From the NCBI GenBank assembly GCA_030762895.1, contig CM061062.1, positions 2,937,001 through 3,001,000 of the forward strand: DNA of 64,000 bases, written 5' to 3'. Positions 43,101-55,100 of the stretch are shown in pieces. Origin of the DNA: Sophora flavescens (taxonomy: Eukaryota > Streptophyta > Magnoliopsida > Fabales > Fabaceae). The first letter of the stretch is position 1. Every line of letters begins with the position of its first letter. Below the pieces are notes generated by a model, which saw only the letters and a list, made by a program, of their open reading frames with translations, was not told the origin of the DNA and did no database searches. Both the position numbers and the translations under genes were made by a program.

Positions 43101-46100
43101 CTACCATGCTATACTGAGATGTAGAGCCACTGTTTCGCATGTTTTCAACGGAGGCTTTGGAGCACTCATCCGTTTCGGAATTCACAGGAACTGCATCAAG
43201 TGCAAGTGCTTGCAAAATTACAGGCCAAGATTCTTCTAAGCATGGTCGCAACTTTGAAGAAACAATAGGTGATTGGAGTCCATCAAGGAAGAGATTCCGC
43301 TGCAAGAAAGGTGCAACAAGAACGAGAAGGAAACCATGAAGATATTAGTAGTTGTTTCATCATAATGATCCATGTGTCAACTTCAAGATAAAAGTATGCA
43401 CTCCAGAAAATAAATTACGTTCAAACTCAAGATTACCTTCCTCTTCGGACTCAGGCACAAGCATATGTAACTATAATCCTTCAATGTATGAATCCAGTAC
43501 TTCCCCAGAATACTTGAGCTCTTTTGGAATAACGGTAATAATGTTAGGTACTCATCTGAAACTCCATTTTGGTGCTTCCTCATGGATGCATATATATAAC
43601 ACTTGAGAGAAGCATGAGCAGCTAGAAGTCTTATTTTGATCTAAAAAATTATTCATGAATCAGTCCAAACATCAACATATAAAAATATCTACAATATAAA
43701 ATTAAAAAGCAAATATTTATGCCTTCATTTACTATAACAAGCGCACAAAATAATTGGAGTCAACATACCTTGCTTGTGACCCATTCAGCAAACGAAGGAT
43801 AATAAATATCCTTGAAGTCATTCAATGGGCGTGAAATTAATGAAAATATGCGCTTGACCACCACTTGATCTCCACTGATTATTCCACTTGTCAGTATCTG
43901 AAATTTCGATTTTTTACTGTGTTAGATTGTGTGACTAAGTGCTTATCTGAAGGACCTTCCAGAAATACTTTTGACTCCTAAAGTAGTAATTTGAGATAAG
44001 TTTAGGAGCACAAAAACATTCTTGGAGTTTCCAAAACAAGCCTTTTTTGGGGGGTTGGGGGGGTTCCAAGCATGTAAATAAATCAATTCCGGTGATAAAA
44101 AAGGGAGAGAATGCTGAAGTCTGTAAATTTAAACCTTGGTAGCCAAGTGCAAGCCTGCCTCCAGTAAACTAGGACTAGAAGATGTGTCCAAGGTAGTTCG
44201 AACTGCAGATACTAGCTGGGCCTATATTTAGTACAGCTTCAGTTATTCTAAGTGATTCATCTCAACTCAGAATTAACATAACCATAAAAATGAAACATTG
44301 GCCCTATGGGACCATGTAAAAAGTAGGAATATGGGTAAGTTAAAGGATCCTTACAAGGCCAAAGAAAGAAAGAGAAAAAGCACCCGTAGTTGACATAAAA
44401 CAATTATGATCTTTAGTCGGGTCATGGAAATGATTTTTTTTGGCGGGGGGGGGATAGCTAATCAAATACCTGATACTGTTCTAGTAGAAGATGTCCAGGA
44501 AGCTCAGGGTCAGCTGCTTTTTCAAACTGTCAGAGATGATAAGAACAGATTAACAAGACTTGGCCAGTAAGAAATGATAAGGACCACCACATAATAGAAT
44601 TAAGTTCTAAACAAAAACTGATTAGTATATTCCAGCATGAATTCCAGATAATTAATAAAATTTAATTGATAGAGTAGAAGACCACCATAAAGTCTCCTCT
44701 TTAGTTCTACCAGAGCCCTTGCTGAAGGGGATGAAAAGAAGTTCTTCCCAATCGAGAGGAACACCAAACAATCAACTAAAAAGGGGCTGTTGGAAGTGTT
44801 ATAATTTGTGTGTGTGTGTGTCTGTGAGAGAGAGATAACACAGAGAAGAGAGAATCTTAAAACTGAAATTGTATTCTGTTAGTGTTATGGGGGATCTCTT
44901 ATCTCAACTATTTATACAAAGGGGGTGTGACAGCTGTTATGGACAGCTGTCAAGCTAACAGCTTAACTGAAACTCTAATGAACAGAACAAACTGAGATGA
45001 GCCATGCAGCAGTGCATGCAATAACATGCTACTTTACAAAGCACTCTAACAGGTAGTGAAAAAACAAAGGAAGTATATGTATTGTTGGTAGTGATGGCAC
45101 GGGCTTACAAACGAATTTGGTTTTCTAACACTTAAAAGGCACTGCTATTGAAGAATCTGAAAACACTTATTAAATCTGTTAGAAAGCATATTTAACATGT
45201 GCTTAATATGTACATAAATAGGTGCTAGTGATTAGGGGTTCGTTACTAATTAGAGATTTGATTTGATTCCTTTGTATTTATTATTGATTCTCTTGTACCG
45301 TAATATGAGATTATAAATAGCATACATGTGTGGCCATATTGACACACAACATTCACATATTCTATTCTTACATGGTATCAGTAGTTTAGGTTATTTTTCT
45401 GCTCGGTGGTGTTCTTATTTTCGGGTGAACAGTACCCGCAACCACTGTGTGGTCCGTTTTCCGTTCCACCGTGCCTCCATCCTCCGGTGTGACCACACCA
45501 TCCTCTTCGGCATCCTCCGGCGACCACTGTGCTGGCACCACACCACCAACCGCCGCCGCACGCTCCGCCACGCGCGGCTGTTCTCCGGCGTGTTCGTTTC
45601 ACGCGCCTGACACCAAACAGCTTTTCTGCTGCTCTCCGGTGTGACCCACTTTCCGGCGACTATTCTGCCACCTTCCCTTCACTCCGGCGACCCTCTCTGC
45701 CCCTGTTTCAGATCCATTTCTCATGGCTTCCAACGATTCCTCTTCCGATTCAAGCGCAGCAGTGACCTTTACTAATGTTCCACTCATCCCGTGTGAAAAA
45801 TTAGTCGGGACTGCCAACTACAGTACCTGGGCTGCTGCTGTCCAATTATGGTTTCAAGGACAAGGCCGTGAAGACCACTTGACCAAACAAGCTAAGGACA
45901 TTCCCGACAAGGAACGAGCCCGATGGAAGCAAATCGACGCCTCTCTGTGTAGTGTCCTATGGTTTTCAATTGCTCCCAAACTCCAACCGCAATACCAGGC
46001 CTTTTCCACTTGCTATGATGTTTGGACAAAGGTTAAGAAAGTCTATTCTAATGATGTTCATCGCCTCTACAGTGTTGTTCTCAACCTGATTTCTATGAAG

Positions 46101-49100
46101 TTGGAGAACATGGATATGCAGACATACCTTGGTAAGCTTGATCATTTAATTGCTGATTTTGAGAAATTAATGCCGTTTGCTATTGATGCAACAGCTCATG
46201 CTGAGCAACGCAACAAGTTTTTTATGGTTCTTGCACTTGCCGGTCTACCTTCTGAACTTGACTCGGTACGTAATCAAATACTATCGAGTACCACTGTTCC
46301 CTCCTATGACATGGTTAGCGAACAATTGTTGTGTCTTTCAACCCCTCATTCTTTCGGTCACTCCTCCATTCCTCATACTGATTCCTCCGCTCTTGTCTCC
46401 CACTCTCATCATCGTGGTGGACGGAGTGGAGGAGGACGTGGTGGTGGCAATCGCCGTCCTCGCTGCACTTATTGCAACCGCTATGGCCATATTGAAGCTG
46501 AATGCCGCACCAAGGCCAGGGAACAGTCCAAGCATGTTAATGTTGCTCATGTCACTGGCCCAAATATTACTGAGGAAGTTACTATTTCTGCTGCTGATTA
46601 TAATGATTTTCTCCAGTTCAAGGCAGCCCAACAACCCATCTCACCTATCTTTGTGGCTCATCCCGGTAATCCTGTAGCCTTTATTTCACAGTCCTCTTCT
46701 CTTGGACCTTGGATACTTGACTCTGGTGCTTCTGATCATATGACTAGTAACAAATCTCTTTTCTCTAAACTGTCTTACTTGGATTCTTTGCCTAGTGTCA
46801 CCTTAGCTGACGGCTCTCAAATACAAGTTCAGGGCATTGGTCAAACACATCCCCTTCCTAACCTTTCCTTAGATTCTGTGCTGTATGTTCCTGGTTGTCC
46901 TTTTAATTTAGTGTCAATCAGCAAACTCACTCGCACCCTTGATTACTCTGCTCTTTTTGTTAACAACTCTGTTTATGTCCGGGAATGGCGTACGGGACGG
47001 ACGATTGGAGTAGGACATAAGTCTCAAGGATTATATCAACTTTCACCGCCAGTGGCCTATGTCTCCGCTGCTTCTCAAACCCTGGAACATCAACGTTTGG
47101 GTCACCCTAGTCTTGATAAAATGCGACTCATGGTTCCAAGCTTTTCTAAAGTTCCTTTTTTTGAATGTCAGTCGTGTCAGTTAGGAAAACATACTCGCCA
47201 TACTTATAGTCAGCGAGTCAATAAAAGTGCTGCGTCACCTTTTGCTTTAGTTCATTCTGATATTTGGGGTCCTAGTCGTGTCTGCTCAACCTTAGGTTAC
47301 TATTATTTTGTCACTTTCATTGATGATTTTTCCCGGTGTACTTGGTTATTTTTAATGAAGAATCGTTCTGATGTTTTTAATATATTTCAAGGTTTCTGCG
47401 CTGAAATTAAAAATCAATGTGGTTCTTCAATTAAAATTTTGCGCACTGATAATGCTCGTGAATATTTGTCCTCCCAGTTTCAATCCTTTTTGACTTCACA
47501 GGGAATTATTCATCAAACATCATGTGCTCACACACCACAACAAAACGGTGTTACCGAAAGAAAAAATAGGCACTTGGTTGAAACAACTCGTACGCTACTC
47601 CTCCACAATAATGTTCCTCTTCGCTTTTGGGGTGATGCGCTTCTCACGTCTTGATATCTTATCAACCGCATGCCTTCCTCCATTCTTAATAATCAGGTTC
47701 CCTACTTTCTCTTGTATCCACAAGAAGAACTCTATCCTATCCCTCTACGTGTCTTTGGTTGCACATGTTTTGTCCATGATCTAACTCCAGGAAAAGACAA
47801 ACTCTCAGCCAAATCTCTCAAATGTATTTTTCTGGGTTACTCACGTTTGCAAAAGGGCTATCGTTGTTTTTGTCCACAACTTCAACGATATCTAGTATGT
47901 GCTGATGTCACCTTTTTTGAAGCTGTCCCATTCTTCTCCACCTCCGCCGTCCTTATGTCAACTTCACTCAGGACCTTCCAGATATTCCACCAGTTGTTAT
48001 GGCACCTATTGTTGCTCCCACTCCACCTCCTTTGCGTACCTACCAGCGGCGGACACAGGCTTCTGCGGTGCCTCCTTCCGGGGATCCTTCAGTCTTATCT
48101 TCGACTCCAACCGCCCCTCCATCTACGCCTCCTGCACCTGAACTTCCCATTGCATTATGGAAAGGTACTCGGTCCTATCGCAATCCTAATCCCATCTATG
48201 CTTGTACTTTAAATTATGGCCGTTTATCTCCTTCCTATGTTTCCTTTGTTTCTGCTTTGGATTCTGTGTCTATTCCTAAGTCTACAGGTGAAGCCATGGC
48301 TGATCCCAACTGGCACAAGGCAATGTTGGAAGAGATGGCAGCGTTGCATTCTAATGGTACTTGGGAGATTGTTCCTTTGCCTCCTGACAAGACTAGTGTG
48401 GGCTGTCATTGGGTCTATACGGTGAAGATTGGACCCGATGGTCATATTGATCGCTTCAAAGCTCGTTTGGTGGCTAAAGGTTATACGCAGATTTTTGGTC
48501 TAGATTACGGGAATACTTTTTCCCCTGTGGCCAAAATCAGTTCTGTTCGTCTTTTTATAGCCATGGCTGCCATTCATCATTGGCCTCTTCACCAGCTGGA
48601 TATTAAGAATGCCTTCTTGCATGGCGAATTACAGGAAGAAGTTTATATGGACCAGCCCCGGGATTTCCATCGTTTCGGTGATTCTAGACTTGTTTGTCGC
48701 CTTCGCCGTTCTCTTCATGGATTGAAGCAGTCTCCTCGTGCCTGGTTTGGTCGGTTTAGCTCGCTTTATTACGCTTTGGCATGACCCGATGTGAGGCCGA
48801 CTACTCTGTTTTCTCTATCCATTCTCCTTCCCGGTGGGCACATTTATCTTGTTGTCTATGTCGATGATATCGTCATTCACGGTGATGACACAGATGGTAT
48901 CCCGTGACTCAAAGCACACCTCTTCAAACATTTTCGGACAAAAGACTTGGGTCTTCTCAAGTACTTTTAGGGATTGAAGTTGCCAATCCACTTCAGAATT
49001 TCAATCAACCAACGGAAGTATGCTCTGGATATTCTTATCGAGACAGGTATGCTTGATTGCCGTCCAACCGATACTCCCATGGATCCCAATGTCAAGCTTC

Positions 49101-52100
49101 TTAGGGTTGGGGAGCCATTGAAAGACCCGGGAAGATATCGTCGTCTTGTCAGGCGACTCAACTATCTCATAGTCACCGGACACGATATCACCTTTGCCAT
49201 TAGTGTGGTAAGCCAGTTCCTGAATGCCCCATGTGATAGCCATTGGGATGCTGTCATGCGTATTCTTCGGTACATCAAAAATGCACCAGGACGAGGATTA
49301 TTATATGAAGATAAAGGCAATGCCAAAATCACTTGTTACTCTGATGCTGACTGGGCAGGATCACCATCAGATAGGAGGTCCACTTTTGGATATTGTGTTC
49401 TTATTGGAGGAAATATGATCTCATGGAGGAGCAAGAAGCAGAAGTGCAGAACATTGTTGCCAGATCCAGTGCAGAACATTGTTGTCAGATCCAGTGCAGA
49501 AGCTGAATACCGTGCTATGGCAGCAGCTGTGTGTGAGCTTACATGGCTTAGGCAACTCCTCCAACAGCTAAAATTGGGAGATATCCAAGATACTAAACTT
49601 ATCTGTGACAATCAGGCTGCACTTCACATTGCATCAAATCCGGTCTTTCATGAACGAACCAAACACATAGAAATAGATTGTCACTTCGTAAGAGAGAAGG
49701 TGCTTTCAGGGGAAATCACAACTGACTTTGTCAACTCTAGTGACCAGTTGACTGACATTTTCAGTAAGTCCCTTAGAGGCTCTCGTGTTGACTACATTTG
49801 TAACAAGCTTGGCTCATATGACGTATATGCTCCAGCTTGAGGGGGAGTGTTAGAAAGCATATTTAACATGTGCTTAATATGTACATAAATAGGTGCTAGT
49901 AATTAGGGGTTCGTTACTAATTAGAGATTTGATTTGATTCATTTGTATTTATTAGTGATTCTCTTGTACCCTAATGAGATTATAAATAGCATACATGTGT
50001 GGCCATATTGACACACAACATTCACATATTCTATTCTTACAAAATCATTTGTCAGACGTGGTGGTTAAACTTGGCCCATGTCAACTGTAGCTTCATTAAG
50101 TTAAAAAGTGACATTTACATCTATAATCACTTTTTGAGGCTTGGTAAAAGTTTAAAAACTGATTTTATGCAATTTTAAGAGCAAGTGGTAGAGGAAAGCA
50201 CTTGAATTTGACAGACTCGCATTCTTCGAAGCTGCAATAATGTGGCCACAAACTAGATGAACCAGTTAACAGATACTGAAAGGTATGGCGAAAATAGACA
50301 CAATCATAACCCCTTCCCCCAAGAAAAAACAAATGCATTGAATCTCTCCAAAAGGAAAAAATGGGAGGAAAAAGTAAACACTTGTAATTGTCTCAATAGG
50401 GTCTCGAGAAGATTTCATCTCTGCCATAGACATTGCACACCCACCAAAAAAGTAAAAGAATTTGCAATCAACATTTCACAAAAAATATTACCTTGTCCAC
50501 AATGGTGCCAAGAAGACCCACCCCAACTGGCTGCATGTTCTCAAATTGGATTGTGCTTATCTACATGGGAAAAATTAGCAGAAGGTCAAATTAACAATTA
50601 ATGTGTATCTGATACCCATACCCACTGAAAGTAGAGTAAAAGGTCATGGCTCATTAAATTATAATTTCTGCCAATGCTTCAACTAACTGGAGCAAAATGC
50701 AATCATTTAAAAAGTTATAATAACTTGGTAAGCAGCACCTGATAAGCAAGTGATATTAACTCTTGTAAGTGGAGAACTAGCCAAGCATCAGAGGCCTGCC
50801 CATTTGCATGTTCTTTCCTAGCCAAAAGAAGGTCAAAATGTGCAGGATTACTTCCTACAGCTTCTGGGAGATGGCTCAAACACCTGCAATATAATTAATT
50901 TGTATCACTTAATAGATGTTGGAATCCGTGTGATTAATATATAGTGTTGGAAAGCCGCCTTAATTGTGATTCGCCCCTAGCTGCCTTAATTTCGGCAAGT
51001 TTGAGTTGCCTTCATTGCAGCCTCCAGCGCCTTCATTGTGCTGAGTGTGAGTGGGTGTGTTTAGTCCCACATCGCCTAGAGATATGGCCTAAGTAGTGCT
51101 TATAAGACTTGGACAGTCCTTAACTTACAAGCCAGTTTTGTGAGGTCGAGTTTGGCACAAGCCCAGATTCCGAGATGGCATCAGAGCCTATTTTAGATCC
51201 TTTGTTGGGCCCCCAGGGCGTGTGGGGTGTGTTGGAAAGCCGCCTTAATTGCGATCCGCCCCTAGCCACCTTGATTGCGGCAAGTTTGAGCTGCCTTCAT
51301 TGCAGCCTCCAACACCTTCATTGTGTTGAGTGTGAGGGGGTGTGTTTAGTCCCATATTGCCTAGAGATATGACCTAAGCAGTGCTTATAAGGCTTGGGCA
51401 ATCCTCAGTTCTAGGAGAGGCATTGTGTGAGTGTTCCACCCCATAGGCTTATGGTCAAGCGCAAGTATTGTACACATTCTTGTTGGGGTGGGATTACACG
51501 AATGAAACATCATCTTGCTGGTAAAAAGGAGAATGTCACTGCTTGTACATCAATTCCTGATGATGTGAGACATGCTTTTGAAGCTGTTAGATGAGAAAGA
51601 CAAAGCCAAAGAGGCTTGCATAGAAGTGGCTGCTACTGAAGATAATACAAAAAAGGGAACAAAGTCGGTAAGGCAAACAATAATGAATGAGGCTATCATA
51701 GATAGAGAGCTGGTCATTCAAGATATCTGCAAGTGCATCTATGGCAATGCTTTGCCATTTAATCTGGTAAGAAGTCCCTTATTTGTCCAAATGCTGAAAT
51801 CTGTTGCTGAGTATGGAAAGGGTTTAAAACCCCCTAGTTATCATGAAGTGGAGTATCTTATCTGAAGAAAGCAGTTGACAACATCCATGCAAGCCTAGAA
51901 AAATACAAGATTGAATGGGAAAAATGGGGTTGCACTTTAATGTGTGATGGTTGGACGGATGGGAAAGGAAGGTCACTCACCAATGTTTTGGTAAATAGTC
52001 CAAGTGGGACTGTTTTCTTAAAATTTGTCGACACTAGTGATGTTATCAAGGATGCCAAACAAATGTTTGACTTATTGGATTCTATGGTAGAAGAAATTGG

Positions 52101-55100
52101 GGAGGAAAATGTAGTACAAGTTGTGACAGATGGTGCTTCTAATCTTGTGGCTGCTGGAAGAATGTTAGAGGAGAAGAGGACAAAATTATTTTGGTCTCCA
52201 TGTGCAGCCCACTACCTTGATTTGATCCTCGAAGACATTGGGGAGCTTCCTCTTTTTTTTAATACTATTGAGAATACAAAAAAAGGTCACAACTTACATT
52301 TATAGGCACACACGGGTCTTAAACTTACATAGAAAGCATTCTAAAGGAAGGGAATTAGCTAGACCAGCAGTCACAAGGTTTGCAACTGCCTTTCTCACTC
52401 TACAGTGTATTATGCAATAAAAGAATGCTCTTCGATCTTTGTTTGCTTCGGAGGAATGGGCTACTAGTTCTTATGCTAACAAGAAAGAGGGTAAACAAAT
52501 GATGGACATTGTTTTATGTGATCTTAGATTTTGGAAATCCATTCAGTATTGCTTCAAGTGTGTGACTCCACTTGAGAAGGTTTTAAGGCTTGTGGATGGA
52601 GATTCAAAACCTGCCATGCCATATATCTATGAAGCTATGGATATAGCTAAAGAGCAAATAGCTACAAACTTGAAGAATGAAGAGTCAAGATACAAAAAGG
52701 TGTGGAATATAATTGATACCCTTTGGAATTTTCAATTAAATAGGCCTCTCCATGCCGCCGCTTACTATCTTAATCCCAAGTAAGTAATTTCATTTCATTC
52801 TTTATGTTTTATGGACTGCAATTATTTATTATGGACTAGAATTACATTCCTTATTTTATTAGGTTCCATTATGACACAAACTTCAATCCGGATGATGAAG
52901 TTTTATTTGGTTTACATGAGACCATTGAGAACATGATCTTGGATAGGAGGGCAGATTTACAATTGATCAACAACTAGATAGATTCAAGACATCTAAGGGA
53001 CTTTTTGGAAGGAGCATGACAATAAACACTAGGGAAACATAGCAACTTGGTGAGCTTTATTGTTTTACAGTTTGCATTAATGTTCAACTTTAGGAAAGAT
53101 ATAGTATCGATATTGAATGTTATGTTGTCTTTTGTTATGCCAACTCTTTGGTGGTAAAGTTATGGTGGAGAGGGAAAAGACTTGCAAAAGCTAGCAATGA
53201 GAATTTTGAGTCTCACTTGTAGTGCTACTGGGTGTGAAAGTAATTGGAGCATATTTGATCAAGTTCACACTAAGAGAAGAAACCGCTTAGAGCAACAGAT
53301 ATTAAATGCTCTTGTCTTTGTTAAATATAATCTTCAGCTTGAGATGAGGCAGAAGTCAAGGGAGGAGAAAGGAGAAACTTATGATCCTATATGTTTATCC
53401 GATATTGAATCTGATGATGAGTGGATCACTGAAAAAGAGGATCCTTGCTTCCTAGTTGATGCTTCATGGATGGACATACACGAGTCCTTTACTGTTGAAG
53501 AAGGAGCTCCAACCAAGAAAAGGAAGAGAAGAATTTATTTAAACTTTAAAACATAGAAGTTAGAAGTAACATTTAACTATAGTGTCATACTGAACAAGTT
53601 CTTTTTCTTATAGGTCCAAGAAATTTGAATGCTAAGGAGGATAAGAATAAGAAGGGAAAAGCTGTCATGATAGGAGATGAGAGTGAAATTGAAGAGATAG
53701 TTGGAGATGCAGAGGAAGAGGAAGTGCATGAAATACCTGAGGATGAGGATGAACTGAGTGATATTGATCTTAGGGATAAGGATGAACTGAGTGATATTGA
53801 TCTTAGGGATAAGGATGAACTGAGTGATATTGATCTTGGGGATGATGATGAATGAGACTATTCTAAAGTGTAGCTAGTTAAATTATGTTTTTTTGAGGGG
53901 TGGAATTGAATACTTGTTGGTTTTTTTGTTTATGAACTGAATCTTGAACTATTTTGAAGTTCATATATGACATATCAACACATGTTTTTGCTTGTGTTAC
54001 CTTATGCTACTTATTTATATCATATTTTTTATTGATCATATATCTTACGATTTATAATAAGATACTATTCACGATTCGGAAAATAGGTATTTCCGATACG
54101 CGATACGTATCTCGATTTGATAACCATGCTCTCAAGTACTTTGTTTGTGTAAGAAGAAGGGAACCATTCTGTGTTCGTTTGACTTGAATTCCAAGGAAGT
54201 AATCAAGGTCACCTAACTGATTCAATGCAAAGTTGGAGTGCAACTGAGTAATAATATGCTGAACAAGAGAAGGAGAGTTGCCCGTGATGATGATATCATC
54301 CACGTAGATGAGCATGTATAAGATGTGAGATGCTTTGCAGTAGATGAATAAAGAAGGGTCACATTTGCTGCCAGTGAGCCCAAGGGTAATGAGAGCACCT
54401 TTTAGTTTGTCAAACCATGCCCGCGGGGCTTGTTTGAGGCCATAAAGGGCCTTGTGCAGCCTACACACTAAACCAGAATCTTGAGAAAGGAAGCCCCGGG
54501 GTTCGTCCATGTATAGCTCTTCATCCAAGTCCCCATTCAAAAAAGCATTATTCACGTCCAACTGTTGAAGAGACCAGCCATTTGTTAAAGCAAGAGTAAG
54601 GATGATTCTAATAGTAGTGGGCGTCACAACGGGAGAGAATGTTTCAGTATAATCAAACCCGGGTTGTTGCTGAAACCCCTTATCAACAAGGCAGGCTTTG
54701 TACTTGTTGATGGAGCCATCTGGATTTTCCTTTACACGAAACACCAACCTACAGCCAATGGCCTGTCAGTGAGGTGGAAGAGGGACTAATGACCAAGTAC
54801 CATTCAATATCGGTGCATCATATTCGGCCTTCATAGCAGAAAACCAGTTCGGATCAGCAATAGCAGATTTCACATTGGTAGGTTCAAAATGTGTGAGAAG
54901 GACAGTAGGTTGAAGTCTTGGTTTCACAATCCCATTCTTGGATCTAGTGGTCATGGGATGGGTGTTTATGGTTTAAGTCTTGGTTTCACGATCCCTGTGA
55001 CACCCGGGGGCTGACGAGGGCGGGGAGTGGTCGCCGGTGCAAGAAGGCACGGACAAAGAGTGGCTCCTGGCAGGCTTCTAGGCGGAGGGACACGTGAATG

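Larger units (their letters stand above)
45177..50041 (+). mobile_element. Ty1/copia element, complete ends, 4865 bp, in a SWEETIE intron
   Basis: LTRs 45177-45372 (196 bp) and 49848-50041 (194 bp) differ at few positions. AAATC is duplicated at 45172-45176 and 50042-50046. Primer site TGGTATCAG starts at 45373 and polypurine tract TTGAGGGGGAG ends at 49847. The interior carries the full Copia order gag-protease-integrase-RT-RNase H, but with a nonsense codon and frameshifts. The orientation is opposite to the host gene. Confidence 0.95.

Noticed and set aside
45326..45644. Frames in the GC-rich leader of the Copia element, both strands
   Set aside because: They lie between primer site and gag ATG, overlap each other in four frames, and have no family resemblance.
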